This document shows positions 24,046 through 32,020 of a DNA stretch of 64,000 nt, piece after piece (position 1 is the stretch's first letter; every line of letters begins with the position of its first letter). The stretch spans positions 62,001 through 126,000 of the forward strand of contig NZ_JAFMPN010000001.1 of the NCBI RefSeq assembly GCF_017351175.1, read 5' to 3'. The notes under the pieces are model-generated. The model made no database searches, had not been told where the DNA came from, and saw only the letters and a program-made list of their open reading frames with translations. The stretch comes from Desulfovibrio sp. Huiquan2017. Lineage in GTDB: Bacteria > Desulfobacterota > Desulfovibrionia > Desulfovibrionales > Desulfovibrionaceae. A program made the position numbers and the translations under genes.

Positions 24046-25773
24046 ATGTCAAGAATTCTGAGAATCAACTGTCGAACGAAGGAATACACTTTCGAGGAGA
24101 GCGGTCCCTACGCCGGGCTCGGCGGTCGTGCGCTGACCTCCCGGGTCATCAACAAGGAAGTTCCGGCCACTTGCCATCCGCTGTCCGCCGAGAACAAGCT
24201 GGTCATCGCCACAGGCCTCATGGGCGGCTCCACCGCAGCCAACTCCGGCCGCGTATCCGTAGGCACCAAATCCCCGCTGACCGGCGGCATCAAAGAATCC
24301 AACTCCGGCGGCCTGTTCGCCCACAAGATGCCCAAGATGGGGCTCAAGGCCATTATCCTCGAAGACAAGCCCGAGGACGGCGCGCCCTTCGCCACCCTGT
24401 TCATTACCGAAAATAAGGTCGAATTTCGCGATGCCTCCGATATCGTCGGTATGGACAACTACCCCGCCCATGAGAAACTCCTGGCGGAATACGGCGACAA
24501 GCTGGTCGCGGGCATGATCGGCCCTGCGGGCGAAACCCTGCGCAAAACCGCCACCATCCAGTTCACCGATCCGTACAAGCGCCCCGCCCGTTCGGCCGGT
24601 CGAGGCGGTGTCGGCGCGGTCATGGGCTCCAAGAAGATCAAGGCCATCATCCTCGACCCGGCGATCAATGTGAAGGTCTCTCCCGTTGACGAGGGCACTT
24701 TCAAGGAAGCCCGGTCCACCTGGGCCTCCATCCTCAGGGGCCACCCGGTCACTTCGCAGGGCCTGCCCGCCTACGGCACCAACGTGCTGGTCAACATCGT
24801 CAACGAGGCGGGCGCCATGCCCACCAAGAATTTCCGCTACGGCCAGTGCGAGCACGCCGCCGAAATCTCCGGCGAAAAGATCGCCGACCTCATCAAGGCG
24901 CGTGGCGGCAAGACCACCGAGGGCTGCCACACCGGCTGCGTCATCCGGTGCTCCCAGCAGTACAACGACGCCGAGGGCAACTACGTGACCTCCGGTTTCG
25001 AATATGAAACCGTGTGGGCCCTGGGCGCCAACTCCCTGATCAAGGACATCGACGATATCGCTTTCATGGACCGCATCTGCGACGAAAAGGGTATGGACAC
25101 CATCGAGATCGGCAACACCGTGGCCGTGGCCATGGACGGCGGAATCATTCCTTGGGGCGACGGCAAGGCGGCCATCGAGCTGCTCCAGAAGGTCGGCACC
25201 AGGGATCCTCTGGGCATGATCATCGGCAACGGCGTGGACTTCGCCGGCGGCGCCTTCGGCGTGGATCGGCTGCCCACCGTCAAGGGCCAGTCCATGCCCG
25301 CCTACGACCCGCGCGCGGTCAAGGGCGTCGGCGTGACCTACGCCACCACGGCCATGGGTGCGGACCACACCGCCGGTTACGGCGTCACCGCCAACATCCT
25401 GGGCGTGGGCGGCACCGTGGACGGCCACCAAAAGGAAGGCAACGTGGAGCTGTCCAAGAACCTCCAGGTAGCCACTGCGGCCATCGACTCCATGGGCTTC
25501 TGCCTGTTCGTGGCCTTCGCGGTCCTGGATTCCGAGAACGGTGTCCAGACCATGGCCGATCTGGTCCAGTCCTGGACCGGCACCGCCTTCTCCGTGGACG
25601 ATCTGGTCGCCCTGGGCGCCGGCGCCATGAAGGACGAGCAGGAGTTCAACGAGCGGGCGGGCTTCTCCAAGATTGATGACCAGTTGCCCCGCTTCTTCGA
25701 AACCGATCCCCTGCCGCCCCACAACGTGGTCTGGGACTACTCCGCGGAAGAGCTTCAGGGCGCCAAGGTCTAA
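24046..25773 (+). CDS. aor: Tungsten-containing aldehyde ferredoxin oxidoreductase
   Basis: A 575-residue enzyme that oxidises aldehydes to acids with ferredoxin as acceptor, using a tungsten-bispyranopterin cofactor and one 4Fe-4S cluster. The N-terminal pterin domain shows GGRALTSR and ATGLMGGSTAANSGR. Three cluster cysteines lie in GCHTGCVIRC (C294, C298, C302) and the fourth is probably C486 in MGFCLF. GADHTAGYG is a family motif near the second pterin domain. The length is slightly under the usual 600. A GAGGGTG ribosome site supports the ATG at 24046. It is followed by MoaD- and ThiF-like genes and a tungstate transporter. Confidence 0.95.
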   Translation: MSRILRINCRTKEYTFEESGPYAGLGGRALTSRVINKEVPATCHPLSAENKLVIATGLMGGSTAANSGRVSVGTKSPLTGGIKESNSGGLFAHKMPKMGLKAIILEDKPEDGAPFATLFITENKVEFRDASDIVGMDNYPAHEKLLAEYGDKLVAGMIGPAGETLRKTATIQFTDPYKRPARSAGRGGVGAVMGSKKIKAIILDPAINVKVSPVDEGTFKEARSTWASILRGHPVTSQGLPAYGTNVLVNIVNEAGAMPTKNFRYGQCEHAAEISGEKIADLIKARGGKTTEGCHTGCVIRCSQQYNDAEGNYVTSGFEYETVWALGANSLIKDIDDIAFMDRICDEKGMDTIEIGNTVAVAMDGGIIPWGDGKAAIELLQKVGTRDPLGMIIGNGVDFAGGAFGVDRLPTVKGQSMPAYDPRAVKGVGVTYATTAMGADHTAGYGVTANILGVGGTVDGHQKEGNVELSKNLQVATAAIDSMGFCLFVAFAVLDSENGVQTMADLVQSWTGTAFSVDDLVALGAGAMKDEQEFNERAGFSKIDDQLPRFFETDPLPPHNVVWDYSAEELQGAKV

Positions 25774-25797
25774 GGGCCGCATTGCACTGAATGATAT

Positions 25798-25827
25798 GGG
25801 CCGGGGCATGTTCCCCGGCCCCTTTTT
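25798..25827 (+). terminator. Intrinsic terminator after the aldehyde oxidoreductase
   Basis: A 9-bp perfect stem GGGCCGGGG/CCCCGGCCC with a CATGTT loop is followed by CTTTTT. It lies between aor and the MoaD-like gene, so the downstream genes either depend on read-through or have their own promoter. Confidence 0.88.
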
Positions 25828-25866
25828 ATGGTTGACCCCCTTTCCTCAACCGCCTAGGTTCATAAC

Positions 25867-26094
25867 ATGGGAATAGAACTCAAATGCTTCGCCACCTTGG
25901 CGGAATACTTACCGGAAAACAGTCAGGACTACCCCGTGGAACCAGGGGAGACCATCCGCTCCCTGGTGGCCAAGCTCGGCATCCCGGAGAAGGATGTGAC
26001 CATCATGTTCATCAACGCCCTGCGCTCCGACCTGGACAGCGCGATCAAGGACGGCGATCGCGTCGGACTGTTCCCTCCGGTAGGCGGAGGCTAG
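25867..26094 (+). CDS. MoaD/ThiS-family sulfur carrier
   Basis: A 75-residue ubiquitin-like protein ending PPVGGG. The C-terminal Gly-Gly is the site that is adenylated and thiocarboxylated in MoaD, the small subunit of molybdopterin synthase. The core reads MFINALRSDLDSAIKDGDRV. It is followed 4 bp later by a ThiF-like activating enzyme, a natural partner. Between AOR and tungstate uptake genes, it most probably serves pterin synthesis for the tungsten cofactor, but ThiS-like roles are not ruled out. Confidence 0.9.
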   Translation: MGIELKCFATLAEYLPENSQDYPVEPGETIRSLVAKLGIPEKDVTIMFINALRSDLDSAIKDGDRVGLFPPVGGG

Positions 26095-26098
26095 CCCG

Positions 26099-26935
26099 TT
26101 GGACGCCTCCCTCGAAAACGCCATCCGAAGCCTCGCGCAGCCCCGCGCCCTGCCCTGGGGCGGCTCGGGACCGATTCTGGAGGTGACGGACGTGACCGAA
26201 TTGGCAGGCAAGCACGGTCTGCCCGGCCACGAGGTCGAGGCCCTGGCCCTGGAGCTGGCCGTCACTCCCGCCCGTTACCTGCGCAACCGGGAGTCCATAT
26301 CCAGCGAAGACCAGATCCGCCTGTTGCGGACGCGCATTGCCCAAGTAGGACTCGGCGGCTTGGGCGGCTCCTTGCTGGAACAATTCCTGCGCCTGGGCGT
26401 CGGCACTCTGCGCGCGGCCGACGGCGACGCTTTCGAAACGTCCAATCTGAACCGCCAGGCCCTGGCCACCCTGGACGGGCTCAACCGGCGCAAGACCCGC
26501 GCGGCCCGGATCCGCGCGGCGGAAATCAACCCCTCGACCTCGTTGGAAACGCACGCGGAATTCCTTACTCCGGAGACCCTGCCCTCCTTTCTCGACGGCT
26601 GCTCGCTGGCCGTGGACGCCCTGGGCGGCCTGACCATGCGTGCGCCCCTGCAACGGGCTGCAGCCTCGGCGGGCATTCCCCTCGTAACCGGCGCCCTGGC
26701 CGGCTGGACAGGCTTCGTCGCCGTGGTCCTGCCCGGACAAATCGGTCCGGCGGAGCTTATGGGCACGGACAACGGCGGCGAGGAACGGCTCGGCTGCCCG
26801 GCCCCGGCCGTGAACCTCATCGCCTCGCTGATGGCCTCGGAAGTCGTCAACATCCTGACCGACGCGCCGACCCTGGCCGGGCAAATGCTCGTGGCCGACC
26901 TGCGCTCGCATTCTTTCGAGACCGTTTCGCTCTAA
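26099..26935 (+). CDS. ThiF/MoeB-family sulfur-carrier adenylyltransferase
   Basis: A 278-residue E1-like enzyme expected to adenylate the C-terminus of the neighbouring MoaD-like carrier. The nucleotide loop is VGLGGLGGSLLEQFLRLG (about 82-99), then ADGDAFETSNLNRQ gives the Asp and the Asn-Arg used in ATP binding. The two CxxC zinc pairs seen in many MoeB/ThiF proteins are absent; only a single Cys remains in ERLGCPAP. The start is TTG, placed 8 bp after the GGAGG in the tail of the MoaD gene. About 75 extra N-terminal residues precede the Rossmann fold. Confidence 0.88.
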   Translation: MDASLENAIRSLAQPRALPWGGSGPILEVTDVTELAGKHGLPGHEVEALALELAVTPARYLRNRESISSEDQIRLLRTRIAQVGLGGLGGSLLEQFLRLGVGTLRAADGDAFETSNLNRQALATLDGLNRRKTRAARIRAAEINPSTSLETHAEFLTPETLPSFLDGCSLAVDALGGLTMRAPLQRAAASAGIPLVTGALAGWTGFVAVVLPGQIGPAELMGTDNGGEERLGCPAPAVNLIASLMASEVVNILTDAPTLAGQMLVADLRSHSFETVSL

Positions 26936-26968
26936 ATCGGTGCCAATTCCCATTTAATTATGTTTTAA

Positions 26969-26998
26969 TTGACGCAATTCGGAAGATTCGTCTATTTT
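26969..26998 (+). promoter_or_regulatory. Predicted promoter for the ModE-type regulator
   Basis: TTGACG, a 17- to 18-bp spacer and CTATTT or TATTTT lie about 65 bp before the regulator's ATG. The region is AT-rich compared with its surroundings. Autoregulation by the encoded protein is possible but no clear operator is seen. Confidence 0.5.
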
Positions 26999-27061
26999 GG
27001 TCACTTGGTAGCATATTCTGCTAAATCCGCTTTCTTTGACCAGCGAACTCCGAGGTACCCC

Positions 27062-27448
27062 ATGCAACAACCCCCTGAAACTATTCTAAGATTACGCGTC
27101 TGGCTCGAACAGGAAGACCAGACATACATCGGCATAGGCAGCACCCTGCTGCTCCAACAAGTGGAAAAACTGGGCTCCCTGCGCAAGGCGGCCGAGGCCC
27201 TGGGCATGTCCTACAGACGGGCTTGGGGCAAATTGAAGAATGCCGAAGAACGCATCGGCAGGCCTCTGGTGGAGAAAACCAAAGGCAAAGGGCAACGATT
27301 CAACCTCTCGCCCTACGGCAAAGAAGTCATGGAGCAATTCCTGCACTTCTATCTGGATGTAGAGGAGTACGCCACCAAACGAGCCTCGGAACTGCTTGAA
27401 CTGGACGTCAAGAAATCCGGTGAATTCTACCGGGACGACATGGAATAG
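27062..27448 (+). CDS. ModE-type winged helix regulator (DNA-binding domain only)
   Basis: A 128-residue protein matching the N-terminal LysR-like winged helix of ModE, with no TOBE ligand-binding domain. The helix-turn-helix is visible as GSLRKAAEALGMSYRRAWGK, a signature of the ModE group. Wing residues are RFNLSPYGKEV. Stand-alone ModE DNA-binding proteins often control molybdate or tungstate uptake, and the tupA gene starts 55 bp downstream. How it senses oxyanion without TOBE domains is unclear. The ATG at 27062 is used; an upstream reading to 26969 would cross the predicted promoter. Confidence 0.88.
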   Translation: MQQPPETILRLRVWLEQEDQTYIGIGSTLLLQQVEKLGSLRKAAEALGMSYRRAWGKLKNAEERIGRPLVEKTKGKGQRFNLSPYGKEVMEQFLHFYLDVEEYATKRASELLELDVKKSGEFYRDDME

Positions 27449-27503
27449 CGCCTCATCTTGTTTGAGGTCTGCGGATATAACTGTTCATCAAATGGAGGAA
27501 ACA

Positions 27504-28328
27504 ATGAAACGCTTGCTCATCGCCGTCCTGTCCTGCCTGGTCGTCGCGGCCATGGCCCTGCCCGTCATGGCGGGCCAGACCCTGATGATGGCCACCACCA
27601 CCAGCACCGCCAACACCGGCCTGCTGGATGAACTGGTCGTGCCGAAATTCCTGAAGGACACCGGCATCGAAATCAAATACGTGGCCGTCGGCACCGGCAA
27701 AGCCCTCAAAATGGCCGAGAACTGCGACGTGGATGTGGTTTTGGTCCATGCCCCGGCCGCTGAGAAGGCCTATGTGGACAAGGGCGTGCTCATCGACCGC
27801 AAGGAGCTCATGTACAATGACTTCGTCATCATCGGCCCGGCCGACGATCCGGCGGGCGTGCAGGGCATGAACGTAGCCGAGGCGCTGAAGACCATCGCCC
27901 AGAAACAGGCCGTGTTCGCCAGCCGCGGCGACAACTCCGGCACCCACAAGAAGGAACTCTCCCTGTGGAAGGCCGCCGGAATGGCCGTGCCCGAAAAGGC
28001 CGCCTGGTACGTCCAGACCGGCCAGGGCATGCTCCCGACCATCAACATCGCCAACGAGAAAAATGGCTACACCATGACCGACCGCGGCACCTACATCAAG
28101 TACGCGGACACCAAGGGCGGCAACCCGCCGCTGGTGGTTCTGGTGGAGGGTGACAAGGTCCTGTTCAACCAGTACAGCGCCCTGGCCGTGAACACCGCCA
28201 AATGCAAGGACGCCCAGTACGAGTTGGCGACCAAGTTCATCAACTGGATGGCCTCCCCGGAAACCCAGGCGGCCATCGGCAACTTCAAGCTCTTGGGCAA
28301 GAAGCTGTTCATCCCCAACGCCAAATAG
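27504..28328 (+). CDS. tupA: Tungstate ABC transporter substrate-binding protein
   Basis: A 274-residue periplasmic protein. The signal peptide (about residues 1-23) ends with MAGQ. The mature start TLMMATTTSTANTGLLD carries the TTTST motif that binds tungstate in TupA proteins, distinguishing it from ModA. GGAGGA lies 8 bp before the ATG. A strong hairpin separates it from tupB, which would keep the binding protein more abundant than the membrane parts. Confidence 0.94.
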   Translation: MKRLLIAVLSCLVVAAMALPVMAGQTLMMATTTSTANTGLLDELVVPKFLKDTGIEIKYVAVGTGKALKMAENCDVDVVLVHAPAAEKAYVDKGVLIDRKELMYNDFVIIGPADDPAGVQGMNVAEALKTIAQKQAVFASRGDNSGTHKKELSLWKAAGMAVPEKAAWYVQTGQGMLPTINIANEKNGYTMTDRGTYIKYADTKGGNPPLVVLVEGDKVLFNQYSALAVNTAKCKDAQYELATKFINWMASPETQAAIGNFKLLGKKLFIPNAK

Positions 28329-28345
28329 CTTTACACCGCTGATTC

Positions 28346-28383
28346 GGCGGGGGAGGGAAGCGGCAATTCCCTCCCCCGCCTTT
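28346..28383 (+). terminator. Strong hairpin between tupA and tupB (attenuating terminator)
   Basis: A perfect 13-bp GC stem at 28346-28358 and 28368-28380 with a 9-nt loop, followed by only TTT. The short T-run suggests partial termination or 3'-end protection of tupA mRNA rather than a full stop, since tupB follows 14 bp later on the same strand. Confidence 0.7.
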
Positions 28384-28394
28384 ACGAGACCATC

Positions 28395-29090
28395 ATGGAA
28401 TATCTGCTGCAAGGCTTCCTCCAGGGATTCAGGCTCCTCTTCTCGGGCGATCCCGAGGCCTATTCCGCCATCTGGGCCACCGTCTACGCCTCCACGCTGT
28501 CCATGATATGCAGCATGGCCATAGGCGTGCCCCTGGGCTTCCTGCTCGGCTACAAGACATTTCCCGGAAAGAAGGTCGTCCGTACCGTGGTGGACACCCT
28601 GCTTTCCTTCCCTACCGTGGTCATCGGGCTGGTGGTCTACGCCTTCCTGACCCGCAACGGTCCGCTGGGCGGCAGCGGCCTGCTCTTCACCATTCCGGGC
28701 ATGGCCATCGGCCAGACGCTGCTCGGCCTGCCCATCATCGTGGCCATGACCGCCAATGCCGTCGAGTCCCTGGACAAGCGGCTGCCCATGACCCTGATTA
28801 CCCTGGGCGCCACTCCCACCCAGATGATGTGGGCCACGGTCCTCGAAGCGCGCTACTCCATCATGCTCGCAGCCATGGCCGCTTACGGACGCATCGTCTC
28901 CGAGGTGGGCATCTCCATGATGGTCGGCGGCAACATCAAATGGCACACCCGAACCATCACCACGGCCATCGCGCTGGAAACAGGCAAGGGCGAATTCGCC
29001 GTGGGCATCGCGCTGGGCATGGTCCTCCTGACCGTGGCCCTGCTGGTCAACATCGGGGCCGCCGGACTCAAGAAGCGGGCCGTCCAATGA
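28395..29090 (+). CDS. tupB: Tungstate ABC transporter permease
   Basis: A 231-residue inner-membrane permease with about five to six transmembrane helices. The cytoplasmic EAA loop, contacting the ATPase, is seen around LPMTLITLGATPTQMMWATV. The family fits TupB/WtpB permeases. Its last four bases overlap the ATG of tupC, giving translational coupling. Confidence 0.93.
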   Translation: MEYLLQGFLQGFRLLFSGDPEAYSAIWATVYASTLSMICSMAIGVPLGFLLGYKTFPGKKVVRTVVDTLLSFPTVVIGLVVYAFLTRNGPLGGSGLLFTIPGMAIGQTLLGLPIIVAMTANAVESLDKRLPMTLITLGATPTQMMWATVLEARYSIMLAAMAAYGRIVSEVGISMMVGGNIKWHTRTITTAIALETGKGEFAVGIALGMVLLTVALLVNIGAAGLKKRAVQ

Positions 29091-29737
29091 GCGCGCTCAT
29101 CACCCTCGACAACATCCGGCAGCGCTATGCGGACCGGACCGTCCTCCAAATCGACCATCTGGAATTCGACGAGGGGACGATCACCGGTCTGGCGGGCCCC
29201 AATGGCTCAGGGAAATCCACCCTGTTGCGCCTGCTCGCCTTCCTGGACGCCCCAGCCCAGGGAACCATCAGTTTTCTCGGCCGCCCCGCGCAGGCCCGAT
29301 CCTCTGTGAACCGGCAGGTCTCTCTGCTGGTCCAGGAGCCCTACTTGCTCAAGCGCACCGTCTTCGCCAACGTGGCATACGGCCTGCGCATCCGAAGCAA
29401 GAACGACATCCCGGCCAAAGTAAACAGGGCGCTCGAAATCGTCGGACTGGACCCCGCAGCCTTCGCCAAGCGACAGTGGTATGAACTGTCCGGCGGCGAG
29501 GTGCAACGCGTGGCCCTGGCGGCCCGGCTGGTCCTCAAGCCCAAACTCCTGCTCATGGACGAGCCCACAGCCAGCCTGGATGCCAAGAGCGCCGAGCTAA
29601 TCCATACGGCCGCCCTGTCCGCCAGCCATGAATACGGCGCAAGCTTGGTCGTGGCCAGCCACGACATGCCCTGGCTCAAAGCGCTGGCCGATCACATTCA
29701 CTATCTGGAAAACGGCCGCCTGGTGCGGACCGTATAA
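29087..29737 (+). CDS. tupC: Tungstate ABC transporter ATP-binding protein
   Basis: A 216-residue ABC ATPase. Walker A is GPNGSGKST (about residues 38-46), the signature is LSGGEVQRVALA, Walker B is LLLMDEPTASLD, and the switch His is in VVASHDMP. There is no C-terminal TOBE domain, in contrast to ModC, consistent with TupC. It overlaps tupB by 4 bp and ends 16 bp before the MobB-like gene. Confidence 0.94.
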   Translation: MSALITLDNIRQRYADRTVLQIDHLEFDEGTITGLAGPNGSGKSTLLRLLAFLDAPAQGTISFLGRPAQARSSVNRQVSLLVQEPYLLKRTVFANVAYGLRIRSKNDIPAKVNRALEIVGLDPAAFAKRQWYELSGGEVQRVALAARLVLKPKLLLMDEPTASLDAKSAELIHTAALSASHEYGASLVVASHDMPWLKALADHIHYLENGRLVRTV

Positions 29738-29753
29738 CCGTTCGGAGGAATCC

Positions 29754-30461
29754 ATGAAGGCAGTCTCCATCATCGGGCCCAAGAATTCCGGCAAGACCAC
29801 CCTCGGGCTCAAGCTCGCCCGCCACTTCAAGGACCAGGGACTGACCGTCTCGGCGGTCAAGTTCAGCCACCACGGCCTTAATTTCAGCGACAGCGACACC
29901 ACCGAATACGCCAAGATATGCAACACGGTGGGCGGCCTGGGTCCCAAGGAGGCCTTCATCCACTGGACGAAACACCGCTTTCTGCCGGATTTGTTGCCGC
30001 TTCTCACCAACGACGTGCTCCTGGTGGAGGGCGGCAAGAGCCTCGGCTTCCTGCCACGCGTGCTCTGTCTTCAGGGGGATTTGTCCGACGGCACGGACTG
30101 GCTTTCCCCGGAACTGGCCATCGCCAGCGTGGGCGAGACCGCCGTGGACGGCGTGCCGGTAATCAACGACCTGCCGGCTCTGGCCGACACCATCCTGGCC
30201 AAGGGGTTCTTCCTGCCCGGCATGGATTGCGAAACTTGCGGCCGCCCGGACTGTCGGACCCTGGCCGCGGAGATCGTGGCCGGAAAGGTCACCCCCAAGG
30301 CGTGCCTGGCCATGCACAACTCCATCCAGGTGGACATCGACGGCGCGGTGGTGGGCATGAAGCCGTTCGTGGAGGACATCATCTCGGCCGCCATCCGCGA
30401 GATGATCCGGACCCTCAAGGGGTATGCGCCGGGCAAAGCAACCATCAAGCTGGACGTCTAG
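29754..30461 (+). CDS. MobB-like GTPase fused to a PF04060-type Fe-S domain
   Basis: A 235-residue protein. The N-terminal P-loop GPKNSGKTTLGLKLARHF (about 8-25) and the following VSAVKFSHHG match MobB, which helps make guanine-dinucleotide forms of molybdopterin. The C-terminal part has CETCGRPDC followed by a further Cys in TPKACL, the spacing of the four-Cys Fe-S domain also seen in RnfB. This fusion is not the standard E. coli MobB form. A GGAGGAATCC ribosome site supports the ATG. It completes the tungsten/pterin block after tupABC. Confidence 0.85.
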   Translation: MKAVSIIGPKNSGKTTLGLKLARHFKDQGLTVSAVKFSHHGLNFSDSDTTEYAKICNTVGGLGPKEAFIHWTKHRFLPDLLPLLTNDVLLVEGGKSLGFLPRVLCLQGDLSDGTDWLSPELAIASVGETAVDGVPVINDLPALADTILAKGFFLPGMDCETCGRPDCRTLAAEIVAGKVTPKACLAMHNSIQVDIDGAVVGMKPFVEDIISAAIREMIRTLKGYAPGKATIKLDV

Positions 30462-30464
30462 GCC

Positions 30465-30926
30465 ATGCGCATCGTCCTTTTCGAGCCGGAAATTCCGCCC
30501 AATACCGGCAACATCGCCAGGCTGTGCGCAGCCACCAAGACCCCGTTGCACCTCGTCGAGCCGCTGGGATTCTCCATCGACGACAAACACCTCAAACGCG
30601 CCGGGCTGGACTACTGGCCCTTCGTGGATGTAACCGTGCACCCGAACTTCGAGCAGTTTCTCGAAACCGTGGCCCCGCCGCGCCTGGTCATGGCCACCAC
30701 CAAGGCGCGGACCTCACACCACCGTTTCCAATTCCGGGCCGACGACGCCATCGTCCTCGGTCCGGAGACACGCGGCCTGCCCATGGAACTCATGGAGGGA
30801 CACCCCATGGTGCGCATCCCCATCTGGGGAGAAGTGCGCAGCCTGAACCTGTCCACGGCCACGGGCATCCTGCTCTTCGAGGCCCTGCGCCAAACGGACG
30901 GCATCGTGGATGCCTTCCCTGCTTGA
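30465..30926 (+). CDS. trmL: tRNA (cytidine(34)-2'-O)-methyltransferase
   Basis: A 153-residue SPOUT methyltransferase that modifies the wobble base of certain tRNA-Leu in known cases. N-terminal EPEIPPNTGNIARLC is diagnostic. The knot region has VLGPETRGLP and RSLNLSTATGILLFEAL, which bind SAM. Length is typical. It starts 3 bp after the MobB-like gene, so it may be co-transcribed without functional relation. Confidence 0.95.
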   Translation: MRIVLFEPEIPPNTGNIARLCAATKTPLHLVEPLGFSIDDKHLKRAGLDYWPFVDVTVHPNFEQFLETVAPPRLVMATTKARTSHHRFQFRADDAIVLGPETRGLPMELMEGHPMVRIPIWGEVRSLNLSTATGILLFEALRQTDGIVDAFPA

Positions 30927-31003
30927 ATTTTCCCCGCTACGGCGCTAGAATCCACAAAGTCGGAAGATTCCCCCCAACCCTTTCACCCGAGATCATAAAT
31001 TCC

Positions 31004-32020
31004 ATGAAACTCCTCGTTACCGGCGGCTGTGGCTTCATCGGCACCAACTTCATCCGGCTCATGCTCGACGCCCACCCGGACTGGTCCATCGTCAACCTGG
31101 ACAAACTGACCTATGCGGGCAACCGCCTGAATCTCCTGGACCTTGAGGAAAACGCGCCACGCTACGAGTTCGTGCACGGCGACATCTGCAACCGCGAACT
31201 GGTCATGGATCTCTTGAATGACAAGAGGCTCGACGCGGTGGTCAACTTCGCGGCGGAATCCCACGTGGACCGGTCCATCAACGACCCCTCGCCGTTTGTG
31301 ACCACCAATGTGGGCGGGGCTCAAAACCTTATGGAATGCGCCCGCCAACGCGGCATCGAACGGTTCGTCCACGTGTCCACGGACGAGGTCTACGGCACCC
31401 TCGGCCCTTCGGGCAAATTCACCGAGACCACGCCGCTCTCCCCCAACAGCCCGTACTCGGCCAGCAAGGCGGGCGCGGACCTCATGGCCCGAGCCTACTT
31501 CGAGACCTATCATTTCCCGATCCTGATCACGCGCTGCTCCAACAACTACGGGCCGTACCAATTCCCGGAAAAGCTCATCCCGCTCATGTTCCTGAGCGCC
31601 AAGGCGGACAAAAGTCTGCCCGTGTATGGCGACGGACTCAACGTGCGTGACTGGATTTATGTGGACGACCATTGCCGAGGCGTGGAGCTGACCCTGACCA
31701 AGGGACGCGAGGGCCAGGCCTACAACTTCGGCGGCAATGCCGAAGAAACCAACATTTCGGTGGTCAAGACCATGTTGTCCATATTGGGCAAGCCCGAATC
31801 ACTGATTACCTTCGTCACCGACCGGCCCGGCCACGACAAGCGTTACGCCATGGACTTTTCCCTGGCGGCCAGGGAGCTCGGTTTCGCCCCGACCCTGCCC
31901 TTCAGCGAAGGACTGGCCCGGACCGTCGCCTGGTACGAGGCCAACGGCCCCTGGCTTGAGCAGGTGCAAAGCGGCGAGTACCGGACGTTCATGGACACCT
32001 GGTACGAGGAGCGGGGCTGA
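31004..32020 (+). CDS. rfbB: dTDP-glucose 4,6-dehydratase
   Basis: A 338-residue short-chain dehydrogenase-type enzyme that converts dTDP-glucose to dTDP-4-keto-6-deoxyglucose for rhamnose and related sugars. The NAD loop is TGGCGFIGTNF, the active-site Thr-Asp-Glu is in VSTDEVYG, and Tyr/Lys are in YSASKAGAD. YAGNRLNL is typical. The stop overlaps the rfbD start by 1 bp. rfbA and rfbC are not in the window. Confidence 0.95.
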   Translation: MKLLVTGGCGFIGTNFIRLMLDAHPDWSIVNLDKLTYAGNRLNLLDLEENAPRYEFVHGDICNRELVMDLLNDKRLDAVVNFAAESHVDRSINDPSPFVTTNVGGAQNLMECARQRGIERFVHVSTDEVYGTLGPSGKFTETTPLSPNSPYSASKAGADLMARAYFETYHFPILITRCSNNYGPYQFPEKLIPLMFLSAKADKSLPVYGDGLNVRDWIYVDDHCRGVELTLTKGREGQAYNFGGNAEETNISVVKTMLSILGKPESLITFVTDRPGHDKRYAMDFSLAARELGFAPTLPFSEGLARTVAWYEANGPWLEQVQSGEYRTFMDTWYEERG

